A stretch of 64,000 nucleotides of DNA, taken from the NCBI RefSeq assembly GCF_006385595.1, contig NZ_CP041046.1:992001-1056000 (forward strand), given 5' to 3'. Positions 33,761 through 43,002 of this stretch are shown piece after piece (within the stretch, counting starts at the first letter, position 1; the number at the start of each line of letters is the position of its first letter). This DNA is from Luteibacter pinisoli (GTDB lineage: Bacteria; Pseudomonadota; Gammaproteobacteria; Xanthomonadales; Rhodanobacteraceae). The translations under genes were made by a program, and so were the position numbers. The notes under the pieces are model-generated. The model was not told where the DNA came from. It saw nothing but the letters and a program-made list of their open reading frames with translations, and did not search any database.

Positions 33761-34360
33761 TCAGGGCTTCTTCGTGTTGGGTGCCGGAGCGGCGGGGGTC
33801 GCCGGTGCGGCAGGCTTGGCCGGCGCAGCCCCGGGCTGCGTCTTCGGCTGGAAGGTCATGTGCACGGTGGAGGCGCCATTGCTCTCGCCGGTCATCGTGC
33901 TGTCGTTCGTGTTGTAGGTGAGCTTGTCGCCATCGGCCGTGCCCTTGGTCGGCTGGTCGATATGCGCGTTGCCGGTGAGGATCGCGATGCCGGTATCGTT
34001 GTGATAATCGACATTGGCCGCGTGGCCGTGCATCCAGTTGCCGTCGTCGTCCTGCTGCTCGATCGTGGCCGGGCTGCCGACGATGACGGCGCGCGTCACC
34101 TGGTTCTGGTCGTCGAAATAGATGGTGGCCTTGACGCCGGTGACCTTCAGCGTGCCCTGCGTGATGACCACGCCCGTCGTATAGATGGCGATGCCTTGCG
34201 GCTGCTGGCTGCCATCGAAGGATTTTGCCTTGACGTCGACCACCTGCTGGCGGTCGGACTGCTTGGCCATGGCAGGCGACGCGGCGGCGAGCAGCGCCAC
34301 GCCGCAGGCCGCGATCAGTGCCTTAGCGCTTGCGTGGCTGGTACGTGGTGTGGACTGCAT
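33761..34360 (-). CDS. lptA: LPS transport periplasmic protein LptA
   Basis: 199 residues with a signal peptide (ending AMA-KQS near residue 33) and an OstA/LptA beta-jellyroll domain (about 40-165). The C-terminal 30 residues are Ala/Pro-rich and look disordered. LptA forms the periplasmic bridge that carries LPS from LptC to LptD. The gene overlaps the lptC end by 38 bp, so the two are translationally linked. Confidence 0.94.
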   Translation of the reverse strand: MQSTPRTSHASAKALIAACGVALLAAASPAMAKQSDRQQVVDVKAKSFDGSQQPQGIAIYTTGVVITQGTLKVTGVKATIYFDDQNQVTRAVIVGSPATIEQQDDDGNWMHGHAANVDYHNDTGIAILTGNAHIDQPTKGTADGDKLTYNTNDSTMTGESNGASTVHMTFQPKTQPGAAPAKPAAPATPAAPAPNTKKP

Positions 34361-34922
34361 CGAGGAGCTCCAGGTGCTTGGTGTCGAGGTTGGCGCGCAT
34401 GCCTACGCCGTCCATTGTAGAGGTTCCCTGAACGATCCGCGCCGCCTCGGCGGTCTCCAGGCGGTTCTCTTTCGGCCACGCGGTGACCTCGGAGGTGTCG
34501 ATGCTGGCGGGCGGATTGGTCTGGAAGGCGATGCGGTCCATGTGCACCAGGCCCTGGAGCTTGAGCATGGTGCCGTCCTTGTTCACCCATCCGTACTGCG
34601 AGTGTCCCGTCCACGGGGGCACGTCGGTTTCCTTGGTGGAGGGCAGCACGAAGTTGGGCGCATTGATGTACAGCGATTCGTCACCCTCGCGGCGCTCCAG
34701 GTGGGGCGCGATGAGCTTGAACGCGGGCTTGCCTTCCTCGTTGTACGAATCGAGGTCGAACGTGGTGAGCACGTAGCCCGAGCGCGGCGGCCCGATGAAG
34801 TCGTCCACCTTCTTCTCGGGAGCCACCCAGTAATAGAGCAGGACGCTGGCGCCGAGGGCGGCGAGCAGGATGCCCGCCATGCTTGCCGAGCTGCGGTCCT
34901 TGAACAGGTTCAGTGCGCTCAC
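34323..34922 (-). CDS. lptC: LPS export system protein LptC
   Basis: 199 residues starting at GTG, whose GTGA overlaps the kdsC stop. One N-terminal membrane helix (about 14-32) anchors a periplasmic LptC/YrbK jellyroll. It accepts LPS from LptBFG and passes it to LptA. Confidence 0.93.
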   Translation of the reverse strand: MSALNLFKDRSSASMAGILLAALGASVLLYYWVAPEKKVDDFIGPPRSGYVLTTFDLDSYNEEGKPAFKLIAPHLERREGDESLYINAPNFVLPSTKETDVPPWTGHSQYGWVNKDGTMLKLQGLVHMDRIAFQTNPPASIDTSEVTAWPKENRLETAEAARIVQGTSTMDGVGMRANLDTKHLELLDAVHTTYQPRKR

Positions 34923-35467
34923 AGCCAGCGGTCCCGCTCGGCTTCGGCCTTGCCCTGGGCGGCGAGGATCATGTCCGCCACTTCGCGCGCCGCGCCGTAG
35001 CCGCCACCCAGGCGCGTGCGCCAGTGGGCACGCTCGGCCACCCACGGGTGGGCGTTGGCCACGGCCACGGCCAGGCCGCTGATGCCCATGGCCGGCAGGT
35101 CGGGCAGGTCGTCGCCGACGAAGGCGGCCTGTTCGGGCGCCAGGTTCAGGGCGTCGAGCAGCGCATTCAGCGTGGCGCGCTTGTCTTTCTGGCCCTGGTA
35201 GACGTGCTGGATGCCCAGTTCCTCGGCGCGCAGCGACACCGGGTGGCTGATCCGCGCGGTGATGATGGCCACCTTGATGCCGTTTTCCTGCAGCCGCTTC
35301 AGGCCCAGGCCGTCATGCACGTGGAAGACCTTGGTCTCGCGGCCGTCTTCGGCATACCACAGGCGGCCATCGGTGAGCGTGCCGTCCACGTCGAACACGA
35401 TGACGCGGATGCGTGCGGCGCGCTCGAGGACGTCGGCGGGGATCTCGGAGTAATGCGTGTAGGCCAT
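34919..35467 (-). CDS. kdsC: 3-deoxy-manno-octulosonate-8-phosphatase
   Basis: 182 residues, a HAD-family phosphatase of the tetrameric KdsC type. Motif I is VFDVDGTLTDG, motif II IITARIS and the terminal motif FVGDDLPDLPAM. It removes phosphate from Kdo-8-phosphate in LPS inner-core synthesis. It lies between kdsD and lptC in the conserved cluster. Confidence 0.96.
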   Translation of the reverse strand: MAYTHYSEIPADVLERAARIRVIVFDVDGTLTDGRLWYAEDGRETKVFHVHDGLGLKRLQENGIKVAIITARISHPVSLRAEELGIQHVYQGQKDKRATLNALLDALNLAPEQAAFVGDDLPDLPAMGISGLAVAVANAHPWVAERAHWRTRLGGGYGAAREVADMILAAQGKAEAERDRWL

Positions 35468-35480
35468 GATTCGCCGGGGT

Positions 35481-36494
35481 TCAGACGACGCGCGCGCGAA
35501 GCAGGTCGTGGATGTTGAGGGCGCCGACCACGCAACCGTCGGCGTCAGTGACCAGGAGCGCGTGGATCTGGTGCTTTTCCATGATCTGGGCGGCTTCGAC
35601 GGCCAGCTTGTCCGAGCCAATGGTTTTCGGCCCACGGGTCATCAGCTGGGCCACGGTGGCGCCGCGGAGATCCACGCCATCGTCGTCCAGCGCGCGGCGC
35701 AGGTCGCCGTCGGTGAACACGCCGACGAGGCGGCCATCCGGCTCGACCACGGCGGTCATGCCCAGGTGCTTGCGGGTCATTTCCACCAGCGCCTCGCTGA
35801 GCGTGGCGGTTACCAGCACGCGGGGCACGTCGTCGCCGCTGTGCATGACGTCACCGATATGCAGGAGCAGGCGGCGGCCGAGGCTGCCGGCCGGATGCGA
35901 GCGGGCGAAGTCGTCGGAAGTGAAACCGCGGGCTTCCAGCAGGGCCACGGCCAGGGCATCGCCCAGGACCAGGGCCGCGGTGGTGCTGGCGGTGGGGGCC
36001 AGCCCGTGGGGGCAGGCCTCCGTGGCCACGTTGCCGTCGATATTGACGTCGGCCTGGCCGGCCAGCGACGAGTTCGGGTTGCCGGTGATCGAGATCAGGG
36101 CGATGCCCTGGCGCTTGATCGCCGGCAGGATGAACAGCAGCTCGTCGGTTTCGCCCGAATAGGAGATGGCCAGGACGATGTCGTCCGGCTGGATCATGCC
36201 CAGGTCGCCATGGCTGGCCTCGCCTGGATGGACGAAGAACGACGGGGTGCCGGTGGAGGCGAGGGTGGCCGCGATCTTCCGGGCGATATGCCCGGACTTG
36301 CCCATGCCCGAGACCACGACGCGCCCCTTGCAGGCAAGGATCATCTGGCAGGCACGGACGAAAGTGGCGTCCACGCGCCGTTCCAGCCCACGAATGGCGG
36401 CCGCTTCGGTGGCGATGACGGTACGCGCGCTACGCACGACGGTGTCCGCGTCGATGAGCAGGGGGGTGGCAGGCGGAGCGGTGCGGGCGTTCAT
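35481..36494 (-). CDS. kdsD: D-arabinose-5-phosphate isomerase
   Basis: 337 residues: an N-terminal SIS domain (GRVVVSGMGKSGHIARKIAA, ISYSGETDELL, SHPAGSLGRRLL) and two C-terminal CBS domains (about 215-330). It converts ribulose-5-phosphate to arabinose-5-phosphate, the first step toward Kdo. The ATG at 36494 gives the normal size. It is the first gene of the minus-strand cluster and is divergent from ibaG. Confidence 0.96.
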   Translation of the reverse strand: MNARTAPPATPLLIDADTVVRSARTVIATEAAAIRGLERRVDATFVRACQMILACKGRVVVSGMGKSGHIARKIAATLASTGTPSFFVHPGEASHGDLGMIQPDDIVLAISYSGETDELLFILPAIKRQGIALISITGNPNSSLAGQADVNIDGNVATEACPHGLAPTASTTAALVLGDALAVALLEARGFTSDDFARSHPAGSLGRRLLLHIGDVMHSGDDVPRVLVTATLSEALVEMTRKHLGMTAVVEPDGRLVGVFTDGDLRRALDDDGVDLRGATVAQLMTRGPKTIGSDKLAVEAAQIMEKHQIHALLVTDADGCVVGALNIHDLLRARVV

Positions 36495-36672
36495 GCGGCC
36501 TTGGGTCCGGGCGGAGGGCTGTCCCTGGGCAACCCGGAATGTCCATTTCTGCGACACCGGATTTCCATTACCATTACATATTCTCATTTTATCGTCGCTG
36601 CCATCGACCGGTGATTCAGGGTCCGTTTCGGAACCCCCGGCCCGCGGCGACCCCCTTCCCTACGGAGACCCC

Positions 36673-36912
36673 ATGGACGCTGCCCGCATCCAGGCATTGA
36701 TCGAAGCCGGTTTGCCCGGCGCCCGGGTGAACGTGCACGGTGACGACGGCGTTCATTTTGAAGCCGAGGTCGTTTCGGCACAGTTCGCCGGCAAGCTGCC
36801 GCTCGCCCGCCACCGCCTCGTCTACGCCACCCTTGGCGACCTGATGGGCGGCGCCATCCACGCGCTGGGCCTGAAAACCCTTACCCCGGAAGAAGCCGCC
36901 GGCCGCCCCTGA
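36673..36912 (+). CDS. ibaG: BolA-family protein IbaG
   Basis: 79 residues with the BolA fold, including VSAQFAGKLPLARHRLVYATLG. IbaG partners monothiol glutaredoxins in iron-sulfur handling and acid response. GGAG lies just upstream of the ATG. The order ibaG-murA next to the kds/lpt cluster matches E. coli, which supports the assignment. Confidence 0.92.
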   Translation: MDAARIQALIEAGLPGARVNVHGDDGVHFEAEVVSAQFAGKLPLARHRLVYATLGDLMGGAIHALGLKTLTPEEAAGRP

Positions 36913-36958
36913 CCCGCGCCGCGACCCATTCCGCTTTTCGAAGGTAAAAACGAACCCC

Positions 36959-38218
36959 ATGGCCAAGATCCTTATCAGCGGCGGCCAGCCGCTCAACGGT
37001 GAGGTGAGCATCAGCGGCGCCAAGAACGCCGTGCTCCCCATCCTTGCTTCCTGCCTGCTCGCCGACGAGCCGGTAAGCATTGGCAACGTGCCGCACCTGC
37101 ACGATGTCACCACCTTTATTGAACTGCTCGGCCGCATGGGTGTGCGTGTCGTCCTCGACGATCGCATGAAGATGCACATCGACCCGAGGCCGGAAAACTC
37201 CTGCGTCGCGCCGTACGAGCTGGTGCGCACCATGCGCGCGTCCATCCTCGTGCTCGGCCCGCTGGTCGCCCGCTACGGCAAGGCCGAAGTGTCGCTGCCC
37301 GGTGGCTGCGCCATCGGTTCGCGTCCGGTCGACCAGCACATCCGCGGCCTGCAGGCCCTGGGTGCCGAGATCACCGTCGAGAACGGCTTCATCAAGGCCA
37401 AGGCCAACCGCCTGAAAGGCGCCCGCATCGTCATGGATATGGTCACCGTCACCGGTACCGAAAACATCCTGATGGCGGCCACGCTGGCCTCGGGCACCAC
37501 CATTATCGAAAACGCCGCCCAGGAGCCGGAGGTGGTCGATCTCGCCCACTGCCTCATGGCCATGGGCGCGAAGATCGACGGTATCGGCACCTCCACGCTG
37601 ATCGTCGAAGGCGTGGAGCGCCTGCACGGCGCGCACTACGAAGTGCTGCCGGACCGCATCGAGACCGGCACCTTCCTGGTCGGCGCGGCGATGACCGGCG
37701 GCAAGGTGCGTGCGCGCGGCGCCCGTGCCGACACGCTGGACGCCGTGCTGCAGAAGCTCGAAGAGGCTGGCGCGCACATCAGCACCGGCAAGGACTGGAT
37801 CGAGTTGGACATGCAGGGCCGCCGGCCGAAGGCCGTGAACCTGGTGACCGCGCCGTACCCGGCGTTCCCCACCGACATGCAGGCGCAGTTCACCGCGCTG
37901 AACTGCGTGGCCGAAGGCGTGGGCGTCATCACTGAGACGGTGTTCGAGAATCGCTTCATGCACGCGCTGGAACTGCAGCGCCTGGGTGCGGATATTCGCC
38001 TGGAAGGCAACACGGCCATCATCACCGGCGTGGCGAAGATGAGCGGTGCGCCGATCATGGCCACGGACCTGCGCGCCTCGGCGTGCCTGGTGCTGGCTGG
38101 CCTCGTGGCCGAGGGCGACACCACGGTAGATCGCGTGTACCACATCGATCGTGGCTACGAGAACATCGAAGAGAAACTCGGCGTGCTTGGCGCACGCATC
38201 CGGCGCCTGCCGGGCTAA
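36959..38218 (+). CDS. murA: UDP-N-acetylglucosamine 1-carboxyvinyltransferase
   Basis: 419 residues. MurA transfers enolpyruvate from PEP to UDP-GlcNAc, the first committed step of peptidoglycan synthesis. The catalytic Cys117 is in LPGGCAIGSRPVDQH, so the enzyme is of the Cys (fosfomycin-reactive) type. The N-terminal SGAKNAVLPILA motif and the length are normal. It follows ibaG by 46 bp and ends in a strong terminator. Confidence 0.98.
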   Translation: MAKILISGGQPLNGEVSISGAKNAVLPILASCLLADEPVSIGNVPHLHDVTTFIELLGRMGVRVVLDDRMKMHIDPRPENSCVAPYELVRTMRASILVLGPLVARYGKAEVSLPGGCAIGSRPVDQHIRGLQALGAEITVENGFIKAKANRLKGARIVMDMVTVTGTENILMAATLASGTTIIENAAQEPEVVDLAHCLMAMGAKIDGIGTSTLIVEGVERLHGAHYEVLPDRIETGTFLVGAAMTGGKVRARGARADTLDAVLQKLEEAGAHISTGKDWIELDMQGRRPKAVNLVTAPYPAFPTDMQAQFTALNCVAEGVGVITETVFENRFMHALELQRLGADIRLEGNTAIITGVAKMSGAPIMATDLRASACLVLAGLVAEGDTTVDRVYHIDRGYENIEEKLGVLGARIRRLPG

Positions 38219-38220
38219 AC

Positions 38221-38252
38221 AAAAAACCCGCCTTCGCAGGCGGGTTTTTTTT
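38221..38252. terminator. Bidirectional terminator between murA and the DUF3108 gene
   Basis: CCCGCCT / AGGCGGG with a TCGC loop, flanked by six A on the left and eight T on the right; serves both convergent genes. Confidence 0.94.
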
Positions 38253-38269
38253 GCCTTTTTCTGGGCGGC

Positions 38270-38968
38270 TTACTTGCCTTCGAACTTCACCAGTTCGAGG
38301 GTAAGGTCGCCGCCGTCTTTCTGGGCGAGCTTCACCGGTACCGGGTATTTGGCGGGCACGTACCAAGCGCTGAAGCCGCGGTCCTGGTCGGTACGATCCA
38401 CGCGCGTCGCCTGGAAGGTGCCTGCCGGGACGGTGACCTTTTCATTGGCGGCCACCTTGAAGGACTGCGTCTCCACCGACTGCTTCACGCCGACGGGGAA
38501 CGTTGCTTCCTTCGCGCCGCCGCTGAGTGCGACGCCGAGGGCCAGCGGCAGGGTGTTGCGCTCGACCATGCCGGCCGGTGCCGCGTAGGTGTACGTCTTG
38601 CTGCCGTTGTCGACGACGGTGGCGGTGTTGCCCGCGACGGTCAGGACGCGGGTCTTGCTCTTGAACGTCTGCTGGTCGAGCTTGTAGGAGACGGCCTGCG
38701 GCACCTTGCCGGCCCAGGCGAATCGCGACACTTCCGAGCTGTTGGCACCCAGCGCGGCGGCAAGCCCCGCGGTGCCCTTCGAGGTATTCGTGTACTCGAA
38801 CTGGCCATTGCCCGCCGGCTTCAGCGTGAGCGTGGCGTTGCCCAGCGGCGAGCCGCCCTGCAGGACGTTATAGGTGGCGGTGAAGGACTGCGGCACGTCC
38901 GCGGCAAACGCGGCGGCGGGCAGGGCGAGGGCCAGGCCAAGGCCGGCGCGGAGGAGAGTGGTCTTCAT
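38270..38968 (-). CDS. DUF3108-family secreted protein
   Basis: 232 residues with a signal peptide (about 1-22, AFA-ADV) and a beta-rich body typical of DUF3108 (FTATYNVLQGGSPLGNATLT near the start; RTDQDRGFSAWYVPAKYPVP near the end). A periplasmic protein, function unknown. It lies directly 5' (upstream on this strand) of nothing obvious but downstream of purN, as often seen in this order. Confidence 0.85.
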   Translation of the reverse strand: MKTTLLRAGLGLALALPAAAFAADVPQSFTATYNVLQGGSPLGNATLTLKPAGNGQFEYTNTSKGTAGLAAALGANSSEVSRFAWAGKVPQAVSYKLDQQTFKSKTRVLTVAGNTATVVDNGSKTYTYAAPAGMVERNTLPLALGVALSGGAKEATFPVGVKQSVETQSFKVAANEKVTVPAGTFQATRVDRTDQDRGFSAWYVPAKYPVPVKLAQKDGGDLTLELVKFEGK

Positions 38969-39028
38969 GCGCCAAGTCTAAACCCGGCGGCTGAATGACG
39001 GATCACCGCGCCCCGAGACACCGCGACC

Positions 39029-39664
39029 CTACAGCTGGTTGAGATCGACCGGTGCGCTGAGCGGTGCGCCCTGGAACAGGGGCTCACCCCGCCAGGTAAG
39101 ACGCCCATCGGCGATGGCGCGCACGACGGCGGGGAGGAGCTTGTGCTCTTCGACCAGGAGTCGTTCGGCCAGCGTGGCTTCGGTGTCCGAGGGGCCGACG
39201 GCGATACGCGCCTGCGCCACCACCGGACCACCATCCAGCTCGGCGGTCACGAAGTGCACGCTTGCGCCGTGTTCGCTATCGCAGGCTTCCAGGCAGCGGC
39301 GATGCGTATGCAGGCCCTGGTACTTGGGCAGCAGGGAAGGGTGGATGTTGATCGCGCGGCCTTCCCAGTCGGCGACCACCGAGGCATCGATGATGCGCAT
39401 GTAGCCGGCGAGCACCAGCAAGTCCGGCTTCGCCGCGGCAACGGTGCCGAACAGCGCGCGATCAAACGCCACGCGGTCCGGGAAGTCCTTCGGGCTCATC
39501 GCCACCGTGGGGATGCCGGCATCACGCGCTACCTGCAGCGCACCGGCTTTCGCCTTGTCACTGCCGACAAGCACGTACTCCACCGGCAGGTGCGCGGCGA
39601 ACAGCGCAGCGAGGTTGCTGCCGCGCCCGGAGGCGAGCGCGGCCACGCGCAGGGGGCGATCCAC
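39029..39664 (-). CDS. purN: Phosphoribosylglycinamide formyltransferase
   Basis: 211 residues from a GTG at 39664. PurN formylates GAR using 10-formyl-THF in purine synthesis. Motifs: LASGRGSNLAAL, the catalytic NIHPSLLPKYQGLHTHRR and HFVTAELDGGPVVAQ. The usual GTG/ATG start is inferred from length and from the 11-bp gap to purM; no strong ribosome binding site is visible. Confidence 0.95.
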   Translation of the reverse strand: MDRPLRVAALASGRGSNLAALFAAHLPVEYVLVGSDKAKAGALQVARDAGIPTVAMSPKDFPDRVAFDRALFGTVAAAKPDLLVLAGYMRIIDASVVADWEGRAINIHPSLLPKYQGLHTHRRCLEACDSEHGASVHFVTAELDGGPVVAQARIAVGPSDTEATLAERLLVEEHKLLPAVVRAIADGRLTWRGEPLFQGAPLSAPVDLNQL

Positions 39665-39675
39665 TACGGTTTTAC

Positions 39676-40713
39676 TCAGCCGATGTGGACGCGCTCGTCG
39701 CCGCTGGCGGCAACGACCGAGCCGATGACCCAGCTCTGCAGGCCATGGGCGGCGAGGGCGGCCTTGGCCGCGTCCACCTGGCTCTTGTCGAGCAGCACGG
39801 TGAAGCCGATGCCGCAGTTGAAGGTGCGCCACATTTCTTCGCGGGCCACGTTGCCTTCGCGCTGCAGCCACTGGAACACCGGCGGCAGCTCCCACGACGA
39901 AGCGTCGATGGTGAGCCCCAGGCCATCGGGAACCACGCGGATGATGTTTTCGGTGAGGCCACCACCGGTGATGTGCGCCATGCCGTGCACGTCCACTTTC
40001 TGGATCAGCTCGAGGATGGGCTTCACGTAGATGGTGGTGGGCGCCATCAGGGCATCGACCAGCTTCACGCCGCCGATCTCGCTCTCCAGCGGCGAGCCCG
40101 CGCGCTCGAGGATGCGGCGGATCAGCGAGTAGCCGTTCGAATGCGGGCCCGACGAAGCGACGCCGAGGATCACGTCACCGGCCACCAGCTTCGAGCCGTC
40201 GTTCATCTGCGACTTTTCGACGGCACCCACGGTGAAACCGGCCAGGTCGTACTCGCCCGGCGGGTACATGTCGGGCATTTCGGCGGTTTCGCCACCGATG
40301 AGGGCACAGCCCGCCAGTTCGCAACCGCGGGCGATGCCGCCGACGACCGAGGCCGCGGTGTCGACATCGAGCTTGCCGGTGGCGAAGTAATCGAGGAAGA
40401 ACAGCGGCTCGGCGCCCTGCACCAGCACGTCGTTGACGCACATGCCGACCAGGTCGATGCCGATGGTGTCGTGGCGGCCGAGCTGCTGGGCCAGCTTCAG
40501 CTTGGTGCCGACGCCGTCGGTCCCCGAGACCAGCACCGGCTCCTTGTAACGGCCGGAAAGGTCAAACAGGCCGCCAAAGCCGCCCAGCCCGCCCATGACT
40601 TCGGGGCGGAAGGTGCGCTTGACCATCGGCTTGATGCGCTCGACAAGGGCATTGCCGGCGTCGATATCGACACCCGCGTCGCGGTAGGTAAGTGAGCCCT
40701 GGTCGGAGGACAT
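39676..40713 (-). CDS. purM: Phosphoribosylformylglycinamidine cyclo-ligase
   Basis: 345 residues, AIR synthetase. It converts FGAM to AIR with ATP. Motifs include VSGTDGVGTKLKLA, GIDLVGMCVNDV, GGETAEMPDMYPPGEYDLAG and HITGGGLTENI. It is co-transcribed with purN, the common arrangement. It is divergent from the DUF2066 gene. Confidence 0.97.
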   Translation of the reverse strand: MSSDQGSLTYRDAGVDIDAGNALVERIKPMVKRTFRPEVMGGLGGFGGLFDLSGRYKEPVLVSGTDGVGTKLKLAQQLGRHDTIGIDLVGMCVNDVLVQGAEPLFFLDYFATGKLDVDTAASVVGGIARGCELAGCALIGGETAEMPDMYPPGEYDLAGFTVGAVEKSQMNDGSKLVAGDVILGVASSGPHSNGYSLIRRILERAGSPLESEIGGVKLVDALMAPTTIYVKPILELIQKVDVHGMAHITGGGLTENIIRVVPDGLGLTIDASSWELPPVFQWLQREGNVAREEMWRTFNCGIGFTVLLDKSQVDAAKAALAAHGLQSWVIGSVVAASGDERVHIG

Positions 40714-40845
40714 AACGGATTCCGGCGCTGATGGAAACGCGCAATGATAGCAGCAAGCCGGCCCCCGGGCCCGGTCGTGCACGCGCTCTGGATGGACGCC
40801 ATGCCAAGGTTTGGGCAGACTTCCCGCCTCCCCAGCAGCGATGCC

Positions 40846-41838
40846 ATGACTATGCGCGCAGCCCGCCCCCTCGCTTTCCTGATGCTTCTGCTGCTGGCAG
40901 CCATCGGGCCGGCGCTCGCCCAGACGGCCATGTATACGGTATCCGTACCGGTCGCTGACACCAGTGCGGCCGTCCGCGACCAGGCCTTCGCCAACGGTCT
41001 CACCCAGGTGCTGGCCCGTGCCACCAACGGTGCGGATCCCCGCGCCAAGGCGGGCTACGCCGACGCCATGAAGCAGCCGGGCGGCCTGGTGCAGCAGTAC
41101 CAGTACCAGCGCACGGGGGGTGCCAACGGCGCCCCGCTGGCCCTGGAAATCACCTTTGACCCGGGCGCCATCCGCCGCGTGCTGGCGGTGGGCGACGCGG
41201 CCGCCGCGGCGCCCAAGCCGCCGGTGCTGGTCATCGCCCACGACCCTGCGGGCAAGGCGCTGGGCATGCAGGATCTCGCGCCCCTGGCGCAGATGGCCGA
41301 TGCCCGCGGCTACCAGATCGTCACTCCGAAGGCCGATACGCCTGTCGACGCCAAGGCGCTGGCCGCCGGCGATACCTCAGCCGTGGCCGGCGCCGCCCGC
41401 CAGTACAACACCGCCACGGTGCTGGTCGGCACGGTGCGCGATGACGGCACCGAGTGGACGCTGGTGAACGCCGGGCGCGTGGCCAGCTGGCAGGACAGCG
41501 GCGAAGCCCGCGCGGCCCTGCTGAGCAATGCCGCGAACGCCATGGCCGACAAGCTGGATCGCTCGTATACCGCCGCCGCCGGCGGCAGCACCAGCGGCAA
41601 GGTGTGGGTGGCCGGCCTGCATTCGGCGGTGGATTACGCCGGCCTGCTGGCCACGTTCCAGAACGACCCGACGGTGAAGACCATCGTGCCGGTGGGCGCC
41701 ACGGCCGATGGCGTCCTCTTCAGTGTCAACGCCAGCGCGCCGCTGGCACGCCTGGTGGCGGGCTATGCCACCGGTGGCCATGTGCTCGCGACGGACGCCC
41801 ACGCGGGCGCTGACCTTGCCGTCCGCTGGGTCCCCTGA
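40846..41838 (+). CDS. DUF2066-family secreted protein
   Basis: About 330 residues with a signal peptide (ending PALAQ near residue 26). The body matches the DUF2066 pattern (VSVPVADTSAAVRDQAFANG, LVQQYQYQRT). Function unknown. The order purM / DUF2066 / AI-2E transporter / hda is conserved in Xanthomonadales and other gammaproteobacteria. Several in-frame starts exist upstream (40744, 40801); 40846 was picked because it puts the signal peptide at the N-terminus. Confidence 0.8.
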   Translation: MTMRAARPLAFLMLLLLAAIGPALAQTAMYTVSVPVADTSAAVRDQAFANGLTQVLARATNGADPRAKAGYADAMKQPGGLVQQYQYQRTGGANGAPLALEITFDPGAIRRVLAVGDAAAAAPKPPVLVIAHDPAGKALGMQDLAPLAQMADARGYQIVTPKADTPVDAKALAAGDTSAVAGAARQYNTATVLVGTVRDDGTEWTLVNAGRVASWQDSGEARAALLSNAANAMADKLDRSYTAAAGGSTSGKVWVAGLHSAVDYAGLLATFQNDPTVKTIVPVGATADGVLFSVNASAPLARLVAGYATGGHVLATDAHAGADLAVRWVP

Positions 41839-41841
41839 CGC

Positions 41842-43002
41842 ATGACTCAAGACACCTCGCGTCGCTGGCAGATGCTGGCACTGATCGGGATTATCGTTTT
41901 CCTGATCTGGTTGCTGGCACCGGTGCTGATGCCGTTTGCCCTCGCCGCCATGCTCGCCTACCTGGGTGACCCGCTTGCCGACCGCCTGCAGCGGCTGGGC
42001 ATGGGCCGCACGCTGGCGGTGAGCATCGTCTTTACCGTCATCATCATCATCTTCATCGGCGTGCTGCTGTTGCTGGTGCCGCTGATCCAGCGCCAGGTCA
42101 CCAACCTGATCGACAACCTGCCGCATTACGTGGAATGGCTGCGCAGCGTCGCCTTGCCGTGGGTGCAGCAGCGCCTGCACCTGGAAGCCGACACGTTCGA
42201 CAGCGACAAGGTGCTCACGGCCATCAAGGAGCACATCGGCTCCATCGGCAGCATCGCCGCCAGCACGCTCGCCAAGGTGACGCAGTCCGGCATGGGGGTC
42301 ATCACCTGGATGACCAACGCCGTGCTGATCCCGGTGGTGGCGTTCTACCTGCTGCGTGACTGGGACACCATGATCGCGCACATCCAGCGCCTCATTCCCC
42401 GCTCGGTCGAGCCCACCGTGGTCCGCCTCTCGCGCGAATCCGACCAGGTGCTCGGCGCCTTCGTGCGCGGCCAGCTGCTGGTGATGCTCGCCCTGGGCGT
42501 GTTTTACGGCCTGGGGCTCACCCTGGTCGGCATTTCGATCGGCCCGCTGATCGGCATGGTCGCCGGCCTGCTCAGCTTCGTGCCCTACCTCGGCTTCATG
42601 ATCGGTTTCGTCGCGGCCCTGGTGGCGGCGCTGGTCCAGTATGGCGACTGGAACCACGTGATCCTGGTCGGCGTGGTGTTCACGATCGGCCAGTTGCTCG
42701 AAGGGTATGTGCTCGTGCCGCGCCTGGTGGGCGGAAAGATCGGCCTGCATCCGGTGGCGGTGATTTTCGCCGTGCTCGCCGGTGGTCACCTGTTTGGCTT
42801 CCTTGGCGTGCTGCTGGCGCTTCCGGCCGCCTCGGTGGTCGTGGTGTTGCTGCGCTATGTGTTCGCCCGTTACCGTGAGAGCAATCTTTATATGGAGCCC
42901 GCGGCCCCGGATGAGCGCGAGGCGGTGGATGTCGATGTGGACGTCGATGTCCGCGTCGATACGCATCCCAGCAAGCCGCGCCTCCCCGACGACGGTTCAT
43001 GA
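41842..43002 (+). CDS. AI-2E (PerM/TqsA) family membrane protein
   Basis: 386 residues with about eight membrane helices. The family segment FVPYLGFMIGFVAALVAAL and the EGYVLVPRLVGGKIGLHPV motif identify the AI-2E/PerM family. Members export small molecules or ions (autoinducer-2 for TqsA, Na+/H+ for others); the substrate here is unknown. The C-terminal tail is Asp/Val-rich (repeated VDVD). The stop overlaps the hda start (ATGA), so expression is coupled to hda. Confidence 0.9.
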   Translation: MTQDTSRRWQMLALIGIIVFLIWLLAPVLMPFALAAMLAYLGDPLADRLQRLGMGRTLAVSIVFTVIIIIFIGVLLLLVPLIQRQVTNLIDNLPHYVEWLRSVALPWVQQRLHLEADTFDSDKVLTAIKEHIGSIGSIAASTLAKVTQSGMGVITWMTNAVLIPVVAFYLLRDWDTMIAHIQRLIPRSVEPTVVRLSRESDQVLGAFVRGQLLVMLALGVFYGLGLTLVGISIGPLIGMVAGLLSFVPYLGFMIGFVAALVAALVQYGDWNHVILVGVVFTIGQLLEGYVLVPRLVGGKIGLHPVAVIFAVLAGGHLFGFLGVLLALPAASVVVVLLRYVFARYRESNLYMEPAAPDEREAVDVDVDVDVRVDTHPSKPRLPDDGS